DNA of 64,000 nt from Candidatus Gastranaerophilales bacterium (lineage in GTDB: Bacteria > Cyanobacteriota > Vampirovibrionia > Gastranaerophilales > Gastranaerophilaceae): contig CALURL010000004.1 in the NCBI GenBank assembly GCA_944323155.1, forward strand, positions 62,001-126,000. Direction: 5' to 3'. The stretch's first letter is position 1. The number at the start of each line of letters is the position of its first letter. Positions 35,480-46,392 of this stretch are shown in pieces. The notes under the pieces were generated by a model. The model saw only the letters and a program-made list of their open reading frames with translations. It was not told where the DNA came from and did no database searches. The position numbers and the translations under genes were made by a program.

Positions 35480-36208
35480 ATGGCAAAATTAACTAAAAAA
35501 CAACAAAAAATGCAGCAAATGTTAGAAGGTTTTGTTCAACCTGCTACTGCTGTTGATACAATTAAAAAACTAAAAGAAATTTCTAAAGAAGTTTCTAAAT
35601 TCAATGAAACTGTTGAATGCCACATGAGATTAGGTATTGATGTTCGTCAGGCTGATCAGCAAATTCGTTCTACAGTAGTGTTACCTGCTGGTTTAGGTAA
35701 AGCTGTTAGAGTTTGCGTTATTGCAAAAGGTGCTAAGGCTACAGAAGCTAAAGAAGCAGGTGCTGATTTTGCAGGTGCTGAAGAAATTATCGATAAAATT
35801 TCAGATGGCTGGTTCGAATTTGATACATTAATCGCAACTCCAGATTGTATGGGTATGTTGGGTAAATTAGGCCGTGTATTAGGGCCTAAAGGCTTGATGC
35901 CTAACCCTAAAACAGGTACTGTTACTATGGATGTTGCTAAAGCTGTTAAAGATGCAAAAGCTGGTAAAGTTGAATTCAGAGCTGATAAACAAGGTATGAT
36001 TCACTGTCCTATCGGTAAAATTGAATTCTCTGAAGAAGATTTACTTAAAAACTATGCTACTTTAGCAGATGCTATTTTAAGAGCGAAACCATCTTCTGCA
36101 AAAGGTACTTTTGTTAAATCTGTTTACCTTGCAACAACTATGGGACCTGGCATTAAGTTAGATCCTAGAGTTTTTGCAGCAGAAGTTAAAGAATTAGTTG
36201 CTTCTTAG
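35480..36208 (+). CDS. rplA: 50S ribosomal protein L1
   Basis: 242 residues of the L1 stalk protein: [52 protein letters not shown] and [19 protein letters not shown]. The start at 35480 has AAAGGA upstream. A terminator follows, so rplJ is not in this operon. Confidence 0.97.
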   Translation: MAKLTKKQQKMQQMLEGFVQPATAVDTIKKLKEISKEVSKFNETVECHMRLGIDVRQADQQIRSTVVLPAGLGKAVRVCVIAKGAKATEAKEAGADFAGAEEIIDKISDGWFEFDTLIATPDCMGMLGKLGRVLGPKGLMPNPKTGTVTMDVAKAVKDAKAGKVEFRADKQGMIHCPIGKIEFSEEDLLKNYATLADAILRAKPSSAKGTFVKSVYLATTMGPGIKLDPRVFAAEVKELVAS

Positions 36209-36221
36209 AAAAAATTCAATT

Positions 36222-36251
36222 GAGGCGTGGGGTTGCTCACGCCTCTTTTTT
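36222..36251 (+). terminator. Terminator after rplA
   Basis: GAGGCGTG and CACGCCTC form an 8-bp GC-rich stem, 8-base loop and T6. Confidence 0.9.
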
Positions 36252-36274
36252 AGTGTAAAAAAAAGGGTTAGGTT

Positions 36275-36892
36275 TTGAAAAAAGGTTTATTTATTACATT
36301 TGAAGGTGCTGACGGGTGCGGAAAAACAACGCAGTTAAATCTTCTGGCTGAATATTTGAAAAAACAGGGTTATGATGTTGTTGTGACAAGAGAACCGGGG
36401 GCAAAGGGGTTAGGAGAGAAGATTAGAGAAATTTTATTGAATTATGATGGGGTTGTCTCTGATAGATGTGAGGCATTTTTATTTTTGGCAGATAGAGCGC
36501 AAAATATTGATGTGATTGTTAACCCTGCTGTTAGTGAAGGGAAAATTGTTCTTTGTGACAGGCATATTGATTCTACAGTTGCATATCAAGGGTATGGCAG
36601 AGGGCAGGATATTGAAAGAATTAACAGTTTGAATAATATTGCAACAAACGGTAGAAAACCTGATTTGACATTTGTTTTTGATATTGATGTGGAAACTTCT
36701 CAAAAGAGAGTCGGTTCAAACAAGGATAGAATGGAACGGGCTGGAATTGATTTCCACAATCGTGTTAGAAACGGTTATCTTGAACTTGCAAAAAATGAAC
36801 CAGAGAGAATTAGAGTTATTGATGCAACAAAATCAATCGAGGATATTCAGTTTGAAGTCCGTAATATTTTAGATTTAATTCTTTCTACTTAA
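36275..36892 (+). CDS. tmk: Thymidylate kinase
   Basis: 205 residues. Phosphorylates dTMP to dTDP. P-loop GADGCGKTTQ (about 11-20), TREPGAKGLGEKIR, DRHIDSTVAYQGYGRG and FVFDIDVETSQKR are conserved. The start is TTG at 36275 with AGG upstream; ATG alternatives would remove the P-loop strand. It lies just after the rplA terminator. Confidence 0.95.
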   Translation: MKKGLFITFEGADGCGKTTQLNLLAEYLKKQGYDVVVTREPGAKGLGEKIREILLNYDGVVSDRCEAFLFLADRAQNIDVIVNPAVSEGKIVLCDRHIDSTVAYQGYGRGQDIERINSLNNIATNGRKPDLTFVFDIDVETSQKRVGSNKDRMERAGIDFHNRVRNGYLELAKNEPERIRVIDATKSIEDIQFEVRNILDLILST

Positions 36893-36977
36893 TATTTCTT
36901 AAATTAATAACAAAAATTTTTTTTAGATGTTTTTCAATATAAAAATAATTTTAAATTTAGGAAAGCAGGTTTAGAAA

Positions 36978-37502
36978 ATGAGTAATTATGATGTGGCATA
37001 TCCTCCAGTACAGTCCCCGCAACCGAAGAAGGTTAAGAAACTTGGCGCTGCACTTTTGGGTGGATTAGCTGGAATGACTGCTTATTATATTCCTGTTACT
37101 AAAAATAATTTTGTTGATGAAGCTTTTAAAGTTCATAGAAGATATGTTACAAATGATATAAACGGTCTCAAGCAAGCAGCAGGCGAGCTTAGCCAATCTA
37201 CTCCAAACTTGTCTAATGAAAGTAAATTACTTTTAAATAGACTCGGGGTAAGTGATGATATTGATGATGTTTTTCAAAAAAGTAAAGATTTGGAATTTGA
37301 AATTACTGATTCTTCATCAGTAAAAAATATAAAAAATTCTTTTGCAAACGGTTTTGATACATTCAAGAAAAATGCCAGCACAATGGATAATGTTGCAAGT
37401 GAAGCTATGAGTAACATAAAATGGCGCAACTTTAAATGGGGTATGGGAATAGGGGCTGCCTTGACTCTTGCTTTAAGTTGTATATTTCAAAAAGACAACT
37501 AA
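36978..37502 (+). CDS. Membrane protein of unknown function
   Basis: 174 residues with a Pro-rich N-terminus (YPPVQSPQPKKVKKLG), a hydrophobic Gly/Ala-rich helix (about 24-40), a charged helical middle and a second helix near the C-terminus (GIGAALTLALSCIF). Both ends could insert into the membrane. AGCAGG precedes the ATG. No family recognised. Confidence 0.55.
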   Translation: MSNYDVAYPPVQSPQPKKVKKLGAALLGGLAGMTAYYIPVTKNNFVDEAFKVHRRYVTNDINGLKQAAGELSQSTPNLSNESKLLLNRLGVSDDIDDVFQKSKDLEFEITDSSSVKNIKNSFANGFDTFKKNASTMDNVASEAMSNIKWRNFKWGMGIGAALTLALSCIFQKDN

Positions 37503-37511
37503 TTTTTAGTT

Positions 37512-38141
37512 TTAAACAATTTCAGCAAACTTTTTAGGATTTTCAATAACATTAATCACATTAGTGTCTTTAAATGTAGCGATTGTTTTTATGTTATTTG
37601 GTCGTTTTTCGTTTTCTTTTGCAAGAATTGCCCCAACTATTGCTTCAAGTTGTGACATCGGCATCATATTTGCAGGCAAGTCAATTCCCCACTCATTTTT
37701 AAGTGTTTGCTGTAAGAATTTACAATCAGCAGGAGAACGTTCTTTATAGCAGGAATTTAAATTCAAACTCTGACGTGTGAGATAAAGTTCAAATCTATTA
37801 ATTTCAGCTCCTTTTTCTTTTAAGCTGTTAAAAAAGTCCGCCCCCCTGAAACTGTAGCGTTGTGTCCAGTGATCTTGATTCGGCATAAGCGGATTTGTTG
37901 CAACAAGCTGGTATGGTTTAGAAAGAATTCTCCATTTGCCGTTAAGCATTGTTCTATCCCAGGCCATTGATATACAGATTTTTGATTGCTTTAATGATGA
38001 AAAATTCTCAAAAAAATGTATAATGTCATTCATTGTATAAAGTTTGTCAACAAGAATAAGCGTATTATTTTCGTCCATAATCGCCAATCCTGAATCCATA
38101 CTTGAGCCTGAAGCAAGTGCTAATCCGACGTAATAGTTCAT
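37512..38141 (-). CDS. DUF429-like predicted RNase H-fold protein
   Basis: 209 residues. MNYYVGLALASGSSMDSGLA resembles the first strand pair of DUF429 RNase H-like proteins, and KICISMAWDRTML takes the place of the usual IDAPL strand. RFELYLTRQ and a late AIVGAILAKE helix also fit. Catalytic acidic residues are not obvious in the first strand, so activity is uncertain. It follows map on the same strand. Confidence 0.45.
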   Translation of the reverse strand: MNYYVGLALASGSSMDSGLAIMDENNTLILVDKLYTMNDIIHFFENFSSLKQSKICISMAWDRTMLNGKWRILSKPYQLVATNPLMPNQDHWTQRYSFRGADFFNSLKEKGAEINRFELYLTRQSLNLNSCYKERSPADCKFLQQTLKNEWGIDLPANMMPMSQLEAIVGAILAKENEKRPNNIKTIATFKDTNVINVIENPKKFAEIV

Positions 38142-38153
38142 AAGTTCTCCATA

Positions 38154-38906
38154 TTAGGCCATAAGTTGTGTTAAAATAAGCGGTTCGTCTTCTGTAACAA
38201 GAACAGAATGTTCAAAGTGGGCAGAAGGTTGTTTGTCTGCAGTGCTTACAGTCCATTCGTCATCTGCTACAACAACTTCATCACAGCCTAAATTTAACAT
38301 CGGCTCAATAGCAATAACCATTCCGTGTTTAAGCGGTGTTTTGTCGCCGACTCTATAATTAAATAGGAAAGGGTCTTCATGCATGTTATGCCCAACACCA
38401 TGACCGCCGTATTGACGAACTATTCCGAGTTTTTCTCTATTCGCAACCATTTCTATTGCACCTGAAACATCATCAAGAACATTTCCGTCACGCATTTGAG
38501 GTATTGCATTCATCAGGGCTTCTTCTGTCGCGGCAAGAAGTCGTTGTTTTTCTGCATCGATTTCCCCGACAGGATATGTCCAGGCTCCGTCACCTACCAT
38601 GCCGCCGTATGTTGCTCCAACATCAATACTTATAATATCGCCTTCTTTTACAATACGATCTTCATGCGGAATTCCGTGGACAACTTCTTCGTTAATTGAT
38701 GCGCAAATACTTCCCGGAAATCCATGATAACCTAAAAATGTTGGTATCGCACGGTTTTCTTTAATTATTTTGAAAGCTATATTATCAAGTTCTTTTGTGC
38801 TTATGCCAGGTTCTATTACTTCTCTCATTTTTTGATGAACAAGAGCGACAATGTGGCCTGCATGGCGCATGCGTTTAATTTCATCTCTGGATTTTCTATT
38901 TATCAT
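38154..38906 (-). CDS. map: Methionine aminopeptidase type I
   Basis: 250 residues from the ATG at 38906. Removes the N-terminal Met from nascent proteins. Metal-binding residues are visible in order: IISIDVGATYGGMVGDGAW (two Asp), GGHGVGHNMHEDP (His), AIEPML (Glu) and FEHSVLVTEDE (Glu). A GTG at 38951 would add 15 residues, but that segment lies inside a perfect inverted repeat, and its ribosome-binding site would be one base away. adk is immediately upstream, a remnant of the secY-adk-map-infA order. Confidence 0.93.
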   Translation of the reverse strand: MINRKSRDEIKRMRHAGHIVALVHQKMREVIEPGISTKELDNIAFKIIKENRAIPTFLGYHGFPGSICASINEEVVHGIPHEDRIVKEGDIISIDVGATYGGMVGDGAWTYPVGEIDAEKQRLLAATEEALMNAIPQMRDGNVLDDVSGAIEMVANREKLGIVRQYGGHGVGHNMHEDPFLFNYRVGDKTPLKHGMVIAIEPMLNLGCDEVVVADDEWTVSTADKQPSAHFEHSVLVTEDEPLILTQLMA

Positions 38907-38918
38907 GATATTTATTTG

Positions 38919-38952
38919 TGAAGGTTTATAATTTATTTTATAAACCTTCACA
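38919..38952 (-). promoter_or_regulatory. Perfect inverted repeat between adk and map
   Basis: GTGAAGGTTTATAA and TTATAAACCTTCAC are perfectly complementary 14-base arms with a 6-base loop, starting 10 bases after the adk stop. No T tract follows, so it may be a protein-binding operator or an mRNA processing or translation-control hairpin for map. Confidence 0.6.
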
Positions 38953-38961
38953 CCTTTCTTT

Positions 38962-39621
38962 TTATTTAATTACTTCTAATAATCTTTCCCAAACTTCATC
39001 TATTGTGCCGTTTGCATTTATTGATTTTAGTGCGCCTTTTTTAGAGTAATAATCTATTAAAGGTGCTGTTTCCTTGTTATATGTGTCAAATCTTGATTGC
39101 GCAACTTCTCTTGTATCATCTTTGCGTTGTGTAAGTTCGGCACCATCTTTATCGCAGTGTCCTGCAACTTTTGGAGGCTTAAATTCAAGGTTATAAATTT
39201 CTCCGCAAACAGGGCATGAACGGCGGTTAACAATTCTTTCAACAAGTATGCTTGTGTCAATGTCAAAATAAACTGCTATAAATTGAGTTTCTTTACCGTT
39301 ATCAATTTCAGCATTCATTTTTTCTAATTCTTCAGCCTGTTCTACGCTTCTTGGAAAACCGTCTAAGATATAACCGTTTTCGCAATCTTTTTGTGCAAGT
39401 CTGTTTTTAATAATTCTTGTAACGAGTTCAACTGGAACTAATTGACCTTTATCTATGTATGATTTTGCTTCTTTACCTGCTTTTGTTTCATTTTTAATTT
39501 CGGCTCTTAAAAGTGAACCTGTATCAATATGCGGAAAATTTAAATATTCTGCTAATTTGTTAGTTTGAGTTCCTTTACCACAAGCCGGAGGTCCTAAAAA
39601 AATAAGTTCTTTTTTTGTCAT
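38962..39621 (-). CDS. adk: Adenylate kinase
   Basis: 219 residues. Interconverts ATP + AMP and 2 ADP. P-loop GPPACGKGTQ, DTGSLLRAE, DGFPRSVEQAEEL and a long LID domain with CPVCGEIYNLEF...CDKDG, a zinc-type LID with three Cys and one Asp. AGAGAG precedes the ATG. It is co-transcribed with map. Confidence 0.96.
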   Translation of the reverse strand: MTKKELIFLGPPACGKGTQTNKLAEYLNFPHIDTGSLLRAEIKNETKAGKEAKSYIDKGQLVPVELVTRIIKNRLAQKDCENGYILDGFPRSVEQAEELEKMNAEIDNGKETQFIAVYFDIDTSILVERIVNRRSCPVCGEIYNLEFKPPKVAGHCDKDGAELTQRKDDTREVAQSRFDTYNKETAPLIDYYSKKGALKSINANGTIDEVWERLLEVIK

Positions 39622-39744
39622 ATTAAAATCTCTCTTTCTGTTTTGCTATAAGATAATTTTACATCAATAATGATTTGAATTCAAATAATATTGCATTGCA
39701 TATTAAAATTTGCTATAATTTATTAAAAAAGGAGGTTTAAATCA

Positions 39745-40505
39745 ATGAAAAATCTATTTAAACAAGCTCACGGGGGGGGGGCAAGCGCTTAGTCTCCTTT
39801 TCCAATAGCTTTAGCGGGTTTACATTAGCAGAAGTGCTTGTTACGCTGGGGATTATAGGGGTTGTATCTGCAATGACCGTTCCGACTTTGATGCAGAATC
39901 ATCAGCGAAAAACTTATGTTGCACAGTTGCATAAGGTTTATACTGAATTACAGCAAGCATTTATTCAGTATATGAATGATCACAACGCGGTAAACCTTTC
40001 CGAAGCAGGACTTACGGCTGCCAATGCAAACAGTGCTAAAGACTTTTTGCATACTTATTTTAAAGTTATTACAGATTGTTCTGATGGTTATCATCCTTGT
40101 TTTTCTGATGATTACAGATCGCTTGATGGTACAAAAACTGATTCTCTTGATGATAAATTAAGTGGTAACGGGCATTGTTCTGTAATTGCAAGCGGGGTTT
40201 CTATTTGTATTTTTCCTATTGCTCTTCAAAATGATAATGATTTGGAATTATCTCTCGGGAAAATTCTTGTTGATACAAATGGAGTGCAAGGTCCTAATAT
40301 TGGCGGCAGGGATACTCATTTTTTTAGATTTTATGCCGACGGAACAGTTGATATCTGGCGCGGAAAATGTGATTTGAGCGATAAAGCATGCTTACAAGAA
40401 CTTCGTGATAAAAGATTTGACGATGAAGCAACATGCAAATCGTCTCCAGTTGGTGATGATTGTATTGGAAAGTTGTTGAATGACAATTGGGAAATGAATT
40501 ATTAA
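39745..40505 (+). CDS. Prepilin-like protein with G10 tract, out of frame (copy 3)
   Basis: The ATG at 39745 follows AAGGAGG and encodes MKNLFKQAH before ten G; its frame ends at TAG 10 bases after the run. Adding one G gives a single 253-residue frame: leader ending VSFSNSFSG, then FTLAEVLVTLGIIGVVSAMT, a helical body like copy 2, VDTNGVQGPNIGGRDTHFF and the C-terminus CIGKLLNDNWEMNY. Six Cys in the C-terminal half may form disulfides. Likely a type IV pilin- or pseudopilin-like exported subunit. Confidence 0.78.
39770..39788 (+). repeat. Poly-G element AC-G10-CAAGCGC (copy 3)
   Basis: Ten G at 39772-39781 with flanks identical to copies 1 and 4. Confidence 0.9.
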
Positions 40506-40515
40506 TTAACAGATA

Positions 40516-40546
40516 AAAAAAGAGGACTTTTATAAGTCCTCTTTTT
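40516..40546. terminator. Bidirectional terminator
   Basis: AAAAAGAGGACTT and AAGTCCTCTTTTT form a 13-bp stem between the convergent prepilin gene and gyrB. Confidence 0.88.
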
Positions 40547-40547
40547 A

Positions 40548-43091
<2,544 letters not shown>

Positions 43092-43195
43092 TTACTTTCT
43101 CCCCTTAATTTCCATATTTTAATCTTTTTTATATCATAGCATAAACATTCTTTTATAGCCAATTTATGACAAAAGGTAACGCTTTTTTTATATTG

Positions 43196-43224
43196 TTGAA
43201 TAATTGTTAAAAATATTTTATAAT
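43196..43224 (+). promoter_or_regulatory. Promoter of leaderless prepilin gene
   Basis: TTGAAT, 17-bp spacer, TATAAT, which ends six bases before the ATG at 43231. No Shine-Dalgarno sequence lies between. Confidence 0.7.
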
Positions 43225-43230
43225 CATTAT

Positions 43231-44043
43231 ATGATGTTTGACGTTACGCTTAAAAAATGTGCTTTCACTCTTGCAGAGGTCTTGATAACTCTCGGAATTA
43301 TCGGAGTTGTGGCTGCTATGACTTTGCCTACTGTTATAAATGAAACTCGTAATAAGCAGCATGTGGTTGCGTTTAAAAAACTTTATTCAAATTTTTCTAA
43401 TGCGATTATTATGTTTAAGGCTGAGCAAGGATGTGAAGGGCTAGATGTTGCAAGTTGCATAAGCTCAATGGGATATGGTGATAATAATTGTGAGGCGTTT
43501 GCTAAAGTCGCTGACAAGATGAAATACATGTATATGGCAAATTCTGGTGCTGCCGCAGGAACCTGGGTGCCTGATGTAAGTTACAACTATTATGGTGATG
43601 AACTCTCTAATGGGTATGGTATGGTTAATAAAACCGGGACGGGATGTTTTTATGCATTGCCTGATGGTATGGTTTTGAATGTTGACGTTGATCCGGATGC
43701 GTTTAAGGTTCTGGTTGATACTAACGGCAAAAAAGGCCCAAATAGAATGGGAAAAGATGTTCATGCTTTTACTGTCGGATGTGGTGATATTGCTGATGAA
43801 ACAGTTAAGATGACATGTTTAAATTCTGCAAAAGATTTTTATCCGTTTATAAGCGGTACTTTCCCTGAAGCTTCACGCAAGGGCTTATGTACTATGGAAA
43901 CATATCTGGCAGGAGGATGTGATGAAATTAATATGTTTCCTGATCAAGACGGTGGTGCTTCTCCAACATTATATATTTTGACAAATGATAAACTGCCTGA
44001 TTACCGCCAAATAGCTTCAAGAGTTGCAGGATTTAAACCTTAA
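43231..44043 (+). CDS. Prepilin-like protein without poly-G tract
   Basis: 270 residues from the ATG at 43231. A short leader (MMFDVTLKKCA) leads to FTLAEVLITLGIIGVVAAMT. The exported part has many Cys, the family motif VDTNGKKGPNRMGKDVHAFT and a C-terminal extension. It is the only one of six prepilin genes here with an intact frame, no G tract and no leader RBS; the promoter places transcription start at the ATG. An in-frame ATG at 43204 would overlap the promoter. Confidence 0.85.
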   Translation: MMFDVTLKKCAFTLAEVLITLGIIGVVAAMTLPTVINETRNKQHVVAFKKLYSNFSNAIIMFKAEQGCEGLDVASCISSMGYGDNNCEAFAKVADKMKYMYMANSGAAAGTWVPDVSYNYYGDELSNGYGMVNKTGTGCFYALPDGMVLNVDVDPDAFKVLVDTNGKKGPNRMGKDVHAFTVGCGDIADETVKMTCLNSAKDFYPFISGTFPEASRKGLCTMETYLAGGCDEINMFPDQDGGASPTLYILTNDKLPDYRQIASRVAGFKP

Positions 44044-44082
44044 TTAATAAAATTATTTTTAATCTGTAAATTTACTCTTTTG

Positions 44083-44142
44083 TATAATTATAAATTTAAA
44101 AATCTCTTATATACTACTTTTGTACAAATATAGGAGATTTTT
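44083..44142 (+). promoter_or_regulatory. Promoter and hairpin sequestering the ribosome-binding site
   Basis: TATAAT at 44083-44088 would start a transcript opening with AAAAATCTCTTATA (44098-44111). That segment pairs with TATAGGAGATTTTT (44129-44142; one T-G pair), burying the GGAG site just before the ATG at 44144. This looks like a translational switch or thermosensor. Confidence 0.55.
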
Positions 44143-44143
44143 T

Positions 44144-44437
44144 ATGGGTAAAAATTTGATGAAATCTATAAGTAAAATTATTGAAGAAAGCGGTACTAGT
44201 AAAATTACAATTTTTACAAGTCATTTAAAAATTGATGGTAATGTATATGAACCTGATGGACGATGTGAAGAATGTCATGATAGTTTTATTACTCTTGAAA
44301 ATGCTTTGATATGCAGGCTTGATGATTACTGCGCCTGCGATGAAGAGAGTTGCGAATGTGATGATTACATATGTTTCAGATATGATTGGCTTAATGTGAA
44401 TATTTGTGATATTGTCGCATTTAGCATAATTAAATAA
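44144..44437 (+). CDS. Small Cys-rich acidic protein of unknown function
   Basis: 97 residues from the ATG at 44144 (AGGAG upstream). It contains CEECHD and CACDEESCECDDYIC, seven closely spaced Cys in an acidic context plus two others, suggesting metal binding. The N-terminal part has IIEESGTSKITIFTSHLKID. No signal peptide. The family is not recognised. Confidence 0.6.
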   Translation: MGKNLMKSISKIIEESGTSKITIFTSHLKIDGNVYEPDGRCEECHDSFITLENALICRLDDYCACDEESCECDDYICFRYDWLNVNICDIVAFSIIK

Positions 44438-44440
44438 TTT

Positions 44441-44472
44441 AAAAGCCCTTAATTTTAATTAAGGGCTTTTAT
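44441..44472. terminator. Bidirectional terminator
   Basis: AAAAGCCCTTAATT and AATTAAGGGCTTTT form a 14-bp stem between convergent genes. Confidence 0.88.
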
Positions 44473-44474
44473 TT

Positions 44475-45755
44475 TTATATAACTTTTGAAAGAGCTTCTA
44501 TTACAATCGGATCCCATTTTGTTCCTGCTTCTTGTTTCATAATTTCAAGCGCTTTGTTGTTATCCATTGCTTTTCTGTAAGGTCTGTCAGATGTCATTGC
44601 AGAAAAAGCATCAGCTACTGCAATTATTCTTGAACCGAGAGGTATTGAATTGCCTTTTAAACCTTCAGGTGTTCCAGTGCCGTCTATCCTTTCAGATTTG
44701 TACGTTATGTAGGGAACTACTTCTGAAAGAAAATTGATATTCATTAATAAGTGTACACCTGAGTTATTATGCTCTTGTATTTGTTTTAATTCTTCCGGTG
44801 TAAGCTTGCCGTTTGTTGCAAAGATTTTTTCCGGTAAAGCAATTTTCCCGATATTTTGCAACAGGCCTGCGTAATATATCAAATCTGTAGTTTTTTCGTT
44901 TAATTCAAGTTCTTTGCAGATTAATCTTGCTAGTTTTGCAGTGTTTTTAGAGTGTGATACTGTATATTGATTTTTAACATCAACTGCGTTTGCCATATTT
45001 TCAACGAATGCCTGCTGGTAGTCGCATAAATCTCCGATTAATGCGGTTAATTCTGCCCTCATGTGTTGAAGATCTCCAACAGTTGAATGTTCATCTTCAA
45101 TAAGTTTGTTTGCGTCATCAATTTCTTTTTGTAAAGCCATTGATGTCGCAAATAGTGAAGCAATACTTTCAACAAGGTCGATATATTTTTTCTTTAAAGG
45201 TTTTTCTGATGTGTTAGTTATAACAATTACACCTGCTGCTTGAATATTACTGCACATTGGTACAACTGTTAGACTACTGTCGGTTTTAGTATCTTTTTCT
45301 ATAAAGGCTTTTACTATAATGTTATCATCGTCAAGATTGAAGCCTGTTGTACTGTTTTTATCTGATGAACCTGCAAGGATTAAATCATTATCTGATGTTG
45401 TTTTTGAATATTCATATGATAAATAGACCTGACAGCTTTTAATATCAAGCATTTGTGAGATTGATTTTGCTATTGATGTATAAATTGTGCTTTCTGCATT
45501 TGAATCAAAACTTAATACACAAAGTGTTTGTTGCAGAGAATATATAGAAACAAGTTCTTTTAATTGATTTTTTAAACTTTCTTTTTTGTTTTTTACATTT
45601 GTTCCTATCTTTTTGGCCAAATCTTCAGAAATAAGATTTTCTGCAATAAAATCTCCAAGATTGAGTGCAAAAATTTCTTCAATCGGATCCTGGCCGATTA
45701 AAGCTTCTGATTGGGAAAAAAGTGATACTCCGTTATTATTTTCTTCTCTCTTCAT
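44475..45755 (-). CDS. GAF-like plus degenerate HD-GYP domain protein
   Basis: 426 residues: an N-terminal segment, a GAF-like domain (about 60-205), a coiled linker and an HD-GYP domain (about 245-426). The domain is recognisable (DVKNQYTVSHSKNTAKLARL, GSRIIAVADAFSAMTSDRPY then RKA), but catalytic positions are changed. LLHDIGK is LLQNIGK (about 297), HHERWDGTGYP is YKSERIDGTGTP (about 355). Metal binding and c-di-GMP hydrolysis are therefore unlikely; a sensory or scaffold role is inferred. AAGGTG precedes the ATG. Confidence 0.85.
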   Translation of the reverse strand: MKREENNNGVSLFSQSEALIGQDPIEEIFALNLGDFIAENLISEDLAKKIGTNVKNKKESLKNQLKELVSIYSLQQTLCVLSFDSNAESTIYTSIAKSISQMLDIKSCQVYLSYEYSKTTSDNDLILAGSSDKNSTTGFNLDDDNIIVKAFIEKDTKTDSSLTVVPMCSNIQAAGVIVITNTSEKPLKKKYIDLVESIASLFATSMALQKEIDDANKLIEDEHSTVGDLQHMRAELTALIGDLCDYQQAFVENMANAVDVKNQYTVSHSKNTAKLARLICKELELNEKTTDLIYYAGLLQNIGKIALPEKIFATNGKLTPEELKQIQEHNNSGVHLLMNINFLSEVVPYITYKSERIDGTGTPEGLKGNSIPLGSRIIAVADAFSAMTSDRPYRKAMDNNKALEIMKQEAGTKWDPIVIEALSKVI

Positions 45756-45883
45756 TAAATTGCACCTTTACCTACATACATGCTTTCTCATGTATATCTA
45801 CGGCATGCCATGCAAAAAACTTTAATAAGATTTACAAAACTTCATACTTTGGTATGAAAAAATCTATACTTTAGTTTCAAAAT

Positions 45884-46348
45884 TTAATATCCGATAGCCC
45901 AGTTGAAGGCTGCAGAGGCTTGTTTTTGTTTATCAATCTGTACTGCAGCAGGCTGTTTTACAGCTTGTACTTCAATAACTTTTGCAGCTTTTTGAAGTAA
46001 ATTGTATTGAGCCATTTTGCTATCTACGTTATTAAATGATTTTAATCTGTCTAAATTATTCTGTAATTCTGCGTTTTCGTCGTTGAGTGTTGTAATTTGA
46101 CGGCTTAATGTATTAAGAGTAAGTTCATTAGACATTGAAAAATAATAGCTTATGAATGCGACAAAGACAAATACACCTAAAAGCATACAAAGTGTTCTAT
46201 TAACTTTTCTTATTGCCATTTCCTTCATAGTATTTTCTCTTTGAAAATATCCTTCAATGACCGGCGCATCCTCTTTTATAGGAGCTTCAACATAACCATG
46301 ATTACTGTAACTGTAGTATTCTTCTGTTCTTACTCTTACTGTATTCAA
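45884..46348 (-). CDS. FtsL-like cell division protein
   Basis: 154 residues: a cytoplasmic N-terminal part (about 1-52), one membrane helix (TLCMLLGVFVFVAFISYYF), then a leucine-containing coiled coil (TLSRQITTLNDENAELQNNL). Topology, size and position directly downstream of rsmH match FtsL, which pairs with FtsB in the divisome. An FtsB-like gene is found separately at 51178. FtsL sequences diverge strongly, so the call rests on topology and context. Confidence 0.7.
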   Translation of the reverse strand: MNTVRVRTEEYYSYSNHGYVEAPIKEDAPVIEGYFQRENTMKEMAIRKVNRTLCMLLGVFVFVAFISYYFSMSNELTLNTLSRQITTLNDENAELQNNLDRLKSFNNVDSKMAQYNLLQKAAKVIEVQAVKQPAAVQIDKQKQASAAFNWAIGY

Positions 46349-46392
46349 TTCTCTTTCCCCAACTACCTTCTAAACGAGTGAAAATAACTATC

